This document shows, in pieces, positions 34,085-43,599 of a stretch of DNA of 64,000 nucleotides. Positions within the stretch are counted from its first letter, which is position 1. Each line of letters starts with the position of its first letter. The DNA lies in NCBI GenBank assembly GCA_020744425.1, contig JAGMUV010000041.1:350859-414858 (forward strand), in the 5' to 3' direction. A program made the translations under genes and the position numbers. The notes below the pieces were generated by a model. It saw only the letters and a program-made list of their open reading frames with translations. It made no database searches and was not told the DNA's origin. The DNA is from Dactylonectria macrodidyma. Lineage: Eukaryota; Ascomycota; Sordariomycetes; Hypocreales; Nectriaceae.

Positions 34085-34889
34085 TGATACCCTTGCGGCC
34101 TATGTATGTGTGTCGTTTGACGTGTGTTCGTTGTCGTCCATCGTCCGTCATTCCCCACCTTGTCGAAAACGTGCGGACACAAGACAAGAAATGTTCGCCA
34201 TGACACTCGAGCAACAAAAGCACGCTGATACACGTCCGGGCCCACCGCATGAACCTGATAGAGTTCACTGTCGTGGGGGTCGACAACATGAGGGCAAAAG
34301 TGCTCTGCCATCTGCGCAACGCACAGACTAGCTCGGGCTAAGATGCGGCAGCGCCAGACATTGTGGAGGAGTCGGAGACACTGAGGGGCATTTCGCAGTA
34401 GGATCGTTCAGGATAAACCAAGAAGAACAAGGGGAGAGAGCAAAAGAACGAAACCCCGGACTGGAAGGAAGAGAGGTGGGGTGTGTGAAGTGATGTTAGT
34501 GCTGAGACTCTCCTGCCAGAAGCCGGACGAGATGGAGATGACAGAGAGGGTTGACAAGCAAACGCGTGGGTGAGGAGCCAAAGTCACGGCTGGAAGACTA
34601 GAGCAAGGGATAACGAAGCAGACGGTGACGGACTCAACAGTGACGCAGCGAATTCTTTTTTTTTTTTTCCTTTCTTCTTACTCTTCGATAGTCAACGCCT
34701 AGTACATACAATGGTCTAGCACAAAAAGGAAGCTAGGAAAGAGGAAAAGAGCGAGATGGCGAGGGCCGATGGCGAGGGCCAATGGAAGGGGGTCGAGTAG
34801 AGGTCAACCGGAGTGAGATGACTGGAAAGGATGGACGGGGAGAGACTGCTCCACGGAGCATGGGGCAACTACGGATGCTGAGAGACAAA

Positions 34890-35150
34890 GTTCGAAGCGG
34901 GTGTGGGCAGACAACGTGGGTAATCGCACCCCGTTCATACACACGCCCAACGACGAAGAACATGTGCAGAAACATCGGACGATGAAGGTGTGCGGGGCCC
35001 TGCAAGACATTACGAGACGCGACAAGACCTTTTCAGACATTTGAAGATACGACACGGAGACACTCGAAGACACTCGAAGACACACGGAGACACGACAAGA
35101 CGCTACAAGACACTACAAGACAACACAAGACGCTACAAGGTACAATGGAC
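34890..35150 (+). repeat. Dispersed repeat module with short decamer array
   Basis: Contains GTGTGGGCAGACAACGTGGG, the TTCATACACACGCC segment and GCGGGGCCCTGCAAGAC, followed at 35,036-35,142 by degenerate decamers (ACACTCGAAG, ACACGACAAG, ACGCTACAAG). It preserves an apparently early, low-copy stage of the minisatellite. Confidence 0.8.
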
Positions 35151-35480
35151 AGACTGCAGGTAGCCAGGCACCGACACTGAACTCGCGTACGTTGTGCGTC
35201 ATTGTACACCACGGTACTGCAAAGTATCAGACGTCGCCCGGATCCGAACTTTGTCTTTCTCGTCTCACGCGAGAACGAAGCAAGTTTTGGGAAGGTAGCT
35301 CGACCATATCCCAAGAACCAAGAAGGTCGCGTTCCACCTAGTTCGTTCTTCTGCTGTAGGCCTTGCGTATGTGGCTGCGACATGTTCGACCGACTATGCT
35401 CACGGGTTATAAAGAGCGAAGAAGCTCGCCTCCTTGAGCTGCATCAAGTTCTGGCAGACACATTCACACACACATCACCT
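35150..35480 (+). repeat. Dispersed repeat 3' module
   Basis: AGGTAGCCAGGCACCGACACT and GTGCGTCATTGTACACCACG resemble 1,240-1,300, again just downstream of the decamers. Overlapping ORFs are not supported as genes. Confidence 0.6.
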
Positions 35481-35624
35481 TGCTGATTGAAGATGCAACC
35501 GGACTTTGATCGCACGCTCACTTCATTGGGATCTGACCCGGCTGCCTAGCTGTACAGTACTGCTTTTCTTTTTCTTTCTTTTAAGTCTGGAGACATTCGC
35601 CTCTTACGCTTTTGCCCTCTCTCT

Positions 35625-35758
35625 GCTCCCTCCCTTCTTCACTTCCCTCCCTTCCCCCCCTTCCCTCCCTTCCCTCCCTTCCTTCCCTCCCTTCCCTTCC
35701 TTCCTTCCCTCCCTTCACTCCCTTCACTCCCTTCCCTCACTTTCCTCCCCCCCCCAAA
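35625..35758. repeat. Polypyrimidine tract (CCCTT)n
   Basis: About 130 bp almost purely C/T on the plus strand, built from CCCTTCCCT-type units and ending in CCCCCCCCC. It could form triplex or slipped structures. Confidence 0.9.
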
Positions 35759-35759
35759 C

Positions 35760-36585
35760 CCATCCTCACTGTCGGCTTTCACTCCACTGACGCCCCCAAG
35801 TACTCTTGTTCGGTAACCCTGTTTCCTTATCTTCGGCCGCTTATACACAGAAGTGGTCATGACGAGACATCTGAAGACACCTGAGCGAGGTATGTACACA
35901 CCCACGCGAGTTTCAGTGTACTAACACAGAGGCTTGAGAAGACAGGTCCCCGCAGAACATATGACGAGACAAATGTGGTGGCATTGACAGGAGCGCGACA
36001 TCATTCTTCTCCCGTCATCCTGCAGCTCACCTGCTCAACCGTCCCCGGAAAGCCGGTCGGTGCACATGAAACAGGGTACGTTGTCTACAAGGCCCAGTTG
36101 TCCTGATTATGCTAACAGTACGTCAGTCGCTGCGGAGGAAACGTCAGTGATCGAGTTGCAACGCAACATAGCATGACCCGAACTTGTACAGTCGGCATGT
36201 TGTCTTCCAGTCGACGTATCGTCTCCCCATCTGCTTGAGTAACGTAGGTGCTGCACCATCGTCTGTCTTTAGGAAGATGAGTTCAATGCCGGGCTCTATA
36301 GCACTCTCTACAGAATGCACCCGTCTCAATCTCGGCATGCTTACTAGCTAAGGATGTGGCAATACGGGGAACAACGAACAGGTTCACTCAGGCTGAGGCC
36401 CCTAGTCGAAGAGACTCACAGGGCCCTCGAGAGCGAAGATGACAGAGTAGGCAGGCGGGCTGCTCAGTCCATCTTTTCAGCGACTATCAGTCGCTGACCG
36501 AGATGGGATCTCGGGTATCGGGGAAGAAGGGACTGCACGTCTACTGGACAAAAGTTCGTGATGCCTTCCAACAAGAGGCGGATCG
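35760..36585. other. Unassigned sequence
   Basis: No supported gene. A 7-bp palindrome AGCGACTATCAGTCGCT lies at about 36,479-36,495. Confidence 0.45.
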
Positions 36586-36888
36586 GAGTGTCGCGGCAAC
36601 ATACAGCTGTTGGCAACAGCGCCCAGCACCATGAAGCATACGGATATGGCGGCTAGTCGGCGGTGATGCCCTAATCGGGACTGTGAAGATGCGCAAAGCT
36701 GCTTCTGTCTCGAGCGGGGTTGACGATGTGTACGCCTATCGCCGCGTCCAATCGGGACTGTGAAAATGCGCAAGCTGTTTCTGTCTCGGATGGGTTTGAC
36801 GACGTGTACCCCATGCCTGACAGCGCCCATCCGTATGCTCCATGGTGCTGGGCGCTGTTGCCAACAGCTTTATGTTGGCGCACACTCT
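36586..36888. repeat. Inverted repeat with an internal direct duplication
   Basis: Arms of roughly 60 bp (left about 36,586-36,645, right about 36,828-36,888) share a core reading AGCTGTTGGCAACAGCGCCC on opposite strands. Between them a segment beginning AATCGGGACTGTGAA is duplicated in tandem (about 36,674 and 36,747). The structure suggests a MITE or foldback element. Flanking duplications were not identified. Confidence 0.7.
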
Positions 36889-37014
36889 TACAGCTGTTGT
36901 GGGGGGGGGATAGGGGACGAGGATGGGAGACTTGAGTGGCGGCTTGTTTGTGGATGGCGAGGAAATAGATGACGCCGGGTGATGCGTGCTTGAAGCTTGA
37001 TTATTCAAGGCACC

Positions 37015-37325
37015 CACAGGGACGAAGGAAGGAGGAAGAGGGCGACAAGAGAGGGATGATGAGTGAAGGCAAAATTTCTGATGAAAAAAAAATGAAAAAA
37101 AAAACGAGGACAAAAGGACAAGAGAAAGGATAAAGAAAAAGGACAAAAAAAAAGACAAAAGAGCGGGAAAAAAGATATGAAAAAGGGACAAGAAGAAGGG
37201 ACAAGAAAAAAAAAAGACAAAAAAGAGAAGAGGATAAAAAAGACAAAAAAAAAGGGAAATTAAAGGAGAAGGGTAAAGTAACCAGGGAAGAAAATGAAGA
37301 GGATGAAAGAAAGAAAAGCAACGGA
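37015..37325. repeat. Polypurine tract
   Basis: About 300 bp dominated by A and G on the plus strand with a degenerate GGACAAAA unit. Minus-strand ORFs rich in Phe, Leu and Ser (up to 251 codons) are by-products of this composition. Confidence 0.88.
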
Positions 37326-37499
37326 AACACCAAACCACCAACACCAATACCAACTCCCACACACACATACACACACACACACACAAAAAATAAAAAAAAG
37401 GAAAGAAATGCGAGGGATACATGGAGATACAGAGAATCCCCCATACGGAAAACGACAAATCGGGATTCACAACAACAATCTGCCCCATCATTCAGTAAT

Positions 37500-38200
37500 T
37501 GCGGGCTGAGTCGTGCGCTGTGCAAGTCTACACACCAGGAGAATAGCTGCTCGTACGGGTGGAACGTGGCGCGTATGCAACCGACAACTCGCACGATGGC
37601 AGATTCCCGCGCACCTTGAAGCTTGTCCCGTGGGGGACTGGGCTAATGGGGTTGAAGGCGTAACGAGGGCTGGAGCGCGATCTACGATTCGACTCGCTCG
37701 CTTACTGGGCCAAACGCGTGTTCCGACAACACGGGGCCGGATTTACCATCCATCCAGTCGCCCCTGTCTGCTGGTCTTCGACCTTCTCTTCTCTCCTCCC
37801 TTCCTCGATCGCCCATCTGCCGTGCCACCATGGTGTACATGATAAAGAGCCTGTTTGACAGAGTTGAACTGGCCTACGGAAGACTGACGGCAAACCGGGC
37901 TTGAAATGGCTGAGGACGAGACAGGAGAGACCAAGGCGGCGATTGAGTCCGACATACTGTTCGTGCTCTGGGAGCTGTCCGCAGATTGCACGATCACCAA
38001 GTCACAAGAAGTCTGGAGGCTGGCCTTTGGAGATTTGACAGGGTTCCATCAGCAATGTGGATCTGGTCAGCTCTGCCATCTTTTCCCACAGAAGTTTGTC
38101 GTCTCTTCGACGAGTGCACCAAACCTAGTGAAGAACTAGGATTTGGCCAGCCACACACCTAATCTGTTAACACCTACCTGATCACCCTACCTTCCTTGCG
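37500..38200. other. 5' flank of the LINE, no gene recognised
   Basis: Short ORFs only; a 77-codon frame at 37,906 lacks a recognisable domain. Part of this may be the LINE 5' UTR. Confidence 0.4.
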
Positions 38201-39493
38201 ATGGCCTCTGTGCCAGACGCCCCCATACCCATTGATCTGGAGCCTCGAACCCCTCTGCACCTCCCTCAGATTGCGAGAGCTGCTCTCATTCAAGGTAGCG
38301 AATATGACATCTCCGAAGGTATGATCCCCGAAGTCAGTACTCCAACGCCCGCGCCAGGCTCTGTCCTCTTGGGAGAAGAGGCCTTTATCGAAATCAGCGT
38401 GAAGGATGTGTGCTTGAAGCTGCACTAGACCTTCCTATTCAACCCAGCCCTCAACCCAGCCCTCAGCCCAGCTCACAGCCCGGCCCTCACAGCCCCCCCC
38501 CCCCCCCCCCCAGCAGCGATGTCTTCGAACACAGCAAGGTCTCGGAGCCTGCTATCGCCATCAACCTCTCTGCAGCTGCAGCCGGAGTCGCAGTCGAAAG
38601 CCAGGCTATTCTAGATGACAAAATGAAGGTCTTCAGGACCTTCTGCGCAGCCTTTGACGAAACAGCGAAGCGGTTCCCACCGGGAGGAATGTTCTGTTTT
38701 GCTCAAGAGATGTCGCAGAGCTTCCTCAGCCATTGGGCAAATGCCCTGAATGGCGATAGCCAGCCGCCAGCAGCCTCACATCCCGTTCGATCATACGCTT
38801 CTGCGCTCGCGGCTGACCTCCCGAGACGCCTCGCCGCGCCGCTCGACGACGAATTTCAAACTGTCCGTGGGACCGCCCCTGGCCCCCAACGACAACCCCC
38901 TGGCCCCCCCCAGGCCAGACGACCACAGGAACACCAGCAGCAAGAAAACTCTGTAGCCTACGATGATCCTAGGGTCTTCATACGGCTCCACGAGAAATCC
39001 CCTGCCTGGGAAAAGCAACCTTTTGCAATACGAACCCACTTAGCCGACAAGCTAGGCATCAAGTTTGACGCTATTCCGCAAGCATCCAGGACCAAGACCG
39101 GCTGGGCTATCCGCCCAGCGAACCTCGACATCCCGCAATAAGATCATCAACGAAGAAGCCTGCTGGGCTCCGGCCCTAGGCGCTGATGCTGTTGAGCTCG
39201 CGACGAAATGGATCACTTACGTGGTCCCCGAATGCCCAAGGTCCCTGACGGACCTACTAGGAAAGACCGTGGATTACGAAGCTGCCCTAAGGGACGAAGT
39301 GGAGGCTCAGACAGGTCTACGGGCTGTTAGCTGCCGCCCCTCCCGTCACGACGACCCCACTCAACCGACAAAGATTGCTCATTTCCTTCCTAAAGCAGCC
39401 GAAGCACCCCTTCCGTCTCTTTGGGAGGGATCAGGGAAATCGGCGAAAGGCTCTTCCGCCAGCTCCACCCGGAGGTGGCTGCAGCCGCGCTGA
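38201..39493 (+). pseudogene. LINE ORF1 (gag-like) relic
   Basis: Starts MASVPDAPIPIDL and shifts frame near 38,405 to VLEAALDLPIQPSP. It passes a Pro-rich linker with a C19 homopolymer (38,493-38,511), then KVFRTFCAAFDETAKRFPPG, VFIRLHEKSPAW and SRTKTGWAIRPAN, a pattern typical of fungal LINE ORF1 proteins. It shifts frame again near 39,130 into CWAPALGADAVELATKW and YVVPECPRSLTDL. No zinc knuckles were recognised. Confidence 0.75.
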
Positions 39494-39566
39494 CACTACG
39501 ACCTACGGAAGTGACGCGCCCGCCCTCGCCGAACAAGCGCAGACGACAAGCCCCTGATGCCCCTAC

Positions 39567-41815
39567 ATGGTAGGACGTCCTTCGCAACAGACCACCGACA
39601 AGAGACCATTACGCATCTTCCAAGCCAACATCGGCAAGGACTCGGCATCGCACGACTGTGCGCTAGCCCTTGCTGATAGAGGCGAATATGATGTAGTGAT
39701 GCGCCAAGAGCCTTGGACCAGCACGCGGAATAACCGCTGCACGACAAAGAACCACACTGCATATCGAACCTTCTCCCCACATCAACCTGGGTTGGAAATA
39801 GCACACGCCCGAGGGTCATGACCTATGTGTCCCTCCGTAGCAAGCTAAACGCCGACCAACTCAAGCCTACGCTTTCCCGAGATATCCTTCTAATACGAGC
39901 TGGCGGTATCTCCTTTCTTAATATCTATCGTCAACCGGCTACACTAGAGACCCTCAACTTCCTTAATAGCTGGGAAGTCCCTAATCGTTGCCTTATCGCC
40001 GGAGACTTCAACGCCTCGCACACGCTCTGGCAGTCAGGGCCCCATCGGAACCAAGGGGGCCGGATCGCAGCTTGGGTTGAAGATAACGATCTCGCCATCC
40101 TCAACCAGCCGAACCAACCGACTAATAAATACAATAATACACTCGATCTCTCGATATCAAATATCCCCACAGCACAAGCTAGAGTTGAGGACCATCTGGC
40201 TGCTGCTCAGACTACAACACTTAGCATCTCTCTTCCAATCCAACGGCCAGCCCCACCGCAACCCAGCCGGATCCGGATCCCGATCTCGGACCCCGGCGAC
40301 CTAGCCCGGCTCGCCGAAGTCGTCTCACAGGGACAAGACTTCCTGCCAACAACCGCAATAACAGCTGAGGAATTGGACTACGCAGCAACCCAGCTGCTCC
40401 AGCTCTTACAAGATCCAATCAAGGTCGTCGGCCGCTGCCTACAACGGAACGGGCGCTCCGCGCCGTGGTGGACAAAGGTCTGCGCCAATGCGCACGCGCA
40501 ATACCGAACAGCTACGAGACAGGACCCCGAGGAGATGGGGCCTGCTTTACTGGCTAAAGATGATTTCCGTAAGGTCGCTAAGAAGGCAAAAATCGACTTT
40601 TGGCGGGATATTATCAAACAATGCGACTACGAACGCCGATATCTTCCGTATCGCGGGTTGGGTCGTCCGTACCCAAAGCGCCTTCCAGCCCCCGCCTCTC
40701 CAGCTCGGAGACGAGGTCTTCGAAACACAGGAGGATAAAGCAAATGCCCTCCGTAAAGCTACGCTCGAGCGGCTAGACGCAGGGGACGATATTGAGGATC
40801 CGTGGGCCCCGATAACCGACGCCCTAACCTTCCCTTCTTTACGCTAATCTCAGCTGAGGAAGCGGAAGATGTGACGACGAAGACCGGAAACACATCTCCT
40901 GGCGCAAATAGTGTGACCACAGCGATTACCCGGACCTGCTGGCCGGTTATCGGCGAATGCATCCAGTGGCTCCACGAGAGGTGTCTCTGCTTGGGGCACC
41001 ACCCGAAGGCGTTTAAAGGCGCAGAGGTTATTATAATCCCCAAGCCCGAAAAGAGAGATCTTTCTTCCTCACGCGCTTGGAGACCAATCTCTCTATTATG
41101 TTGCCTTGGCAAGGGATTAGGGAGGCTGGTCGCGAGACGCCTCGCCTTTGTTGCGATCGATCGGAAGGTCCTGCATGAGAACTTTGCCAGGGCCCTGACG
41201 AAGAGGTCTGCTGTGGACATCATCGCCGCCCTGGTGCACGACATCGAAGCTGTCCTCGCGCGAGGGCTCGTTGCGACCCTTGTTACGATGGACGTACAGG
41301 GCGCCTTTGATACAGTCCTGCGGAACCGACCTTTGCTGCGCCTCCGTCAACAGAGCTAGCCTGACCCGCTGGTCCGCTGGTCAGCCCGGGTCCATTTCCA
41401 AGATGCGGTTACGCCTCTATCTGCCTTAAAATGCGGCCTCCCTCAAGGCTCGCCCGTCTCGCCGATCCTTTTCCTGCGCTGGCTAGGCGTCTGGCTGGAT
41501 AAGAAGCTATCGTTTAAATCACGCGTGGAGAAGACAGCGCCGCCGTTACGATCACAAAGAGAAGGGCTCCAGGTCTCGACAAGGATCGACCACCTTCTCG
41601 ACCGCCTTAAAAGCGTCTTACATATCGGCATCCACAGCATCCTCCCAACCTGGAAGACGACCCCTGTGGCCGCCCTGTATCGTGACAGCGGCATCCCACC
41701 AGTTGACCAGCTGCTGGAAGCTATACGCCTACGGCACGCAGCCCGGCTCCAGTCCCTGGATCCCAGGCACCCGCTTACAGCTAGGGTTACTGTCCCAGCC
41801 CCCAGGCCGGGTTAA
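39567..41815 (+). pseudogene. LINE ORF2: AP endonuclease and reverse transcriptase, dead
   Basis: The endonuclease part shows RIFQANIGKD, VVMRQEPWT, LIAGDFNASHTLW and NTLDLSISN. The expected Ser-Asp-His near the end of this domain is replaced by AQT. The RT part shows PKAFKGAEVIIIPKPEKRD, RAWRPISLLCCLGK, VTMDVQGAFDTV and CGLPQGSPVSPILF. This last motif joins straight to LRWLGVWLDKKLSFK, so the segment that carries the YADD catalytic motif is deleted. Frame breaks lie near 39,818, 40,650-40,850 and 41,357 (TAG). Confidence 0.88.
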
Positions 41816-41864
41816 AAAGCCGATATATAAGACCCGACTTCAACAGAAATACAGCCCTGTTCAA

Positions 41865-42110
41865 CTACACATACAGCCGAAAGACGTCGCTGGACTTTGT
41901 GGCGTGGCTAGCTCTCTTGTTGTCTTGGCGCAAACCCACTACCGGTATGCAGCCGCAATGTGGCAGTGAGGGAGCTGAGTCTGGATCGCCCAAGACAGCT
42001 TCCAAGCGGAGGATAATGTGAGCGGCGTCATCGTCGTTACCTGGAAGGTCCCAGTCGATGCCAATGCCCCTGAAGTCCCAGTCCTTCAACAGTGTGACTG
42101 CAGACCGGGT
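41865..42110 (-). pseudogene. GH18 chitinase fragment, downstream half
   Basis: The minus strand reads SAVTLLKDWDFRGIGIDWDL, the position of the GH18 catalytic signature, whose family form is DGxDxDWE. Here the first Asp is Arg and the general-acid Glu is Asp, so activity would not be expected. It continues PGNDDDAAHIILRLEAVLGD and decays after about 60 residues. It is separated from its upstream half (43,447-43,590) by a hAT insertion and cut on the other side by the LINE. Confidence 0.72.
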
Positions 42111-42275
42111 CAGTGTGTCCATCAACCAAGTAAAGCAAAATTTGGACCCTCTACTTGACTTGGTTGATGGGACCCCCTTGCTTTACTTGGTTTACTCGGT
42201 AGAGAGGCTTGCTTTGCTTGGTTGGTTGACATTACTCGACTATTTTCCATTCCTTATGTGGCTCCGGTGGTAGAT

Positions 42276-43154
42276 CTATGCTAACATACCGCTTCGAAGC
42301 AGGTGCTTTTGGCATTCAATCGCTGCTACAGTGTCCGAATTAAGCCGATTTCGTTCATCTATAATGACCTTCTTTGTCTGTGAGAAAACGCGTTCACACT
42401 CGGCGCTCATTGCTGGGCAACTGAACAAGTCAAACGCCATCTTGGACAGGATGGGGTAGTCAGATGTATGGCGAACCCACCACTCCAGAGGATCCTCAAC
42501 ATCCAGCTGATGTTTCAGATGGTATATAATGCTGGTCGTGCTCTCACTGGCAAAGAGTGCAGTATTGTGATGGCCACTAACGTGGCAGTATTTGCAGAGC
42601 CCGTACTTATTGTCTCCGTCCGTTGTAAGCTGTGCGCCGTGTCTGTAGATTGCTGAGGGTTGGGATTTGGAGTTGATGGCGCGCTTATGAGGCTGACGAT
42701 ATCGGATGGATGGCACTGGCTTCCCATCGTAACGGATTTTGTCCCACTCGATAGGGAAATGACATTGAGACGCTTTTGGCACCTCTCTTTCGTGGGAAAC
42801 GGTTACGGGAGAAGCACCATGAAGTGGCACACTCGTTGGAGTTGAGACGGAGCTAGGGGTACTGGACTGAGCAGAATCGATCGGCTCAGAGGGAGTCCTA
42901 GGGGGTGTAGCCTTTACGAACCTTCCCCGAGGCTGAAACATTGGATATGAAGGTATTATTGACTTGGGATTTGGACTGTGCGAGACTTTCTGGCAGCAAA
43001 AAGACGTGGACAAATTGATCGGGCTGCAGCCTCCTGTCGCAACCAACAGAAAAAGGGGGTTTCGCAACGCCTTGCCTAAAACGGAAATGTAGTCGAGTAA
43101 GTCAAGTAACCCCGAGTAAGCGAAAGGGTCTTGCTTTGCTTGGTTGAAGACCAT
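42276..43154 (-). CDS. BED zinc finger fused to hAT dimerisation domain (no catalytic core)
   Basis: A 292-codon intact ORF. A more likely start is the Met at 42,941 (MFQPRGRF, 221 residues), because the first 70 codons run through terminal repeat sequence. Pro/Ser/Thr-rich N-terminus, then FPIEWDKIRYDGKPVPSIRY, a BED finger (LCKYCHV..SIIYHLKHQ), and directly after it DPLEWWVRHTSDYPILSKM and CPAMSAECERVFSQTKK, the hAT C-terminal dimerisation domain. The RNase H-like core with its DDE residues, present in the 23.9-kb relative, is cleanly absent. The protein should bind DNA and dimerise but not transpose. Whether it is expressed is unknown. Confidence 0.85.
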   Translation of the reverse strand: MVFNQAKQDPFAYSGLLDLLDYISVLGKALRNPLFLLVATGGCSPINLSTSFCCQKVSHSPNPKSIIPSYPMFQPRGRFVKATPPRTPSEPIDSAQSSTPSSVSTPTSVPLHGASPVTVSHEREVPKASQCHFPIEWDKIRYDGKPVPSIRYRQPHKRAINSKSQPSAIYRHGAQLTTDGDNKYGLCKYCHVSGHHNTALFASESTTSIIYHLKHQLDVEDPLEWWVRHTSDYPILSKMAFDLFSCPAMSAECERVFSQTKKVIIDERNRLNSDTVAAIECQKHLLRSGMLA

Positions 43155-43360
43155 CTTTACTTTACTTGGTTGTTACGTAATCAACCAATCCCAACCAACC
43201 AAGTCAAGTAACTTGGTTTCAGCTGCTGAGGATAGGATGCTGAACACTTGGGGAAATTGGCCTTCAAGCAGGCCTGTCACGACATATACACCAGATTGGA
43301 CCAGTTAGTAAAAGTGAAATTTTGGGGCTTCGGGTGATTATGGAAGAACTGTATGAAACG

Positions 43361-43430
43361 AAAATAGCTTAGCGCAAAGGCCCTCTGGGGTGTGTCCCCC
43401 CGGGCGAAATAAAATCCTTACCTTACCTTG
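43361..43430 (+). repeat. Orphan 3' tail of a non-LTR-like element (copy 2)
   Basis: AGCTTAGCGCAAAGGCCCTC then GGTGTGTCCCCCCGGGCGAA and ATAAAATCC(TTACC)n. It sits between the hAT ORF and the right TIR, on the strand opposite to the ORF. Confidence 0.65.
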
Positions 43431-43446
43431 GTTGTTGGACACACTG

Positions 43447-43590
43447 GACCGGGTACAAGCGGCTCGCGTACTGACCTTGCTAGTAATCGCGGCAAACTCC
43501 GTTGACGAGATTGGACCGCCGATGAGTCCGTACGCTGTACCATCTGCCTCCACAGCCTCAAAAGTATAAGGGGCGCCCGTCAGGCGTGAG
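43447..43590 (-). pseudogene. GH18 chitinase fragment, upstream half
   Basis: The minus strand reads EADGTAYGLIGGPISSTEFA then AITSKVSTRAACTRS, ending in the hAT target duplication. Joining it to 42,110 after removing the hAT and one target copy keeps a single open frame into SAVTLLKDW. GxxxxF..i.S....R......a is the pattern expected before the GH18 active site. No upstream exons were found. Confidence 0.6.
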
Positions 43591-43599
43591 ACCGGGCGG

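Larger units (their letters stand above)
38201..41870 (+). mobile_element. Tad-like LINE (non-LTR retrotransposon), degenerate
   Basis: ORF1 (gag-like) is followed by ORF2 with an AP-endonuclease and reverse-transcriptase relic in the usual order. The 3' end is missing: the sequence passes at about 41,870 directly into a chitinase fragment on the other strand, with no RNase H domain, 3' UTR or tail. Confidence 0.85.
42111..43446 (-). mobile_element. Compact hAT element (1,336 bp) with 8-bp TSD
   Basis: Terminal inverted repeats are CAGTGTGTCCATCAACCAAG on the left and CAGTGTGTCCAACAACCAAG read inwards from the right. Perfect 8-bp duplications GACCGGGT lie at 42,103-42,110 and 43,447-43,454. 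Subterminal repeats of the AACCAAGTAAAGC / CTTGGTTG type fill both ends. It carries one ORF on the minus strand. A copy of the orphan non-LTR tail lies just inside the right end (43,361-43,430). Confidence 0.95.

Noticed and set aside
36736..37594. Phe/Leu-rich minus-strand ORFs up to 251 codons resembling membrane proteins
   Set aside because: The hydrophobic stretches arise from the polypurine tract on the opposite strand; composition changes abruptly at its edges.
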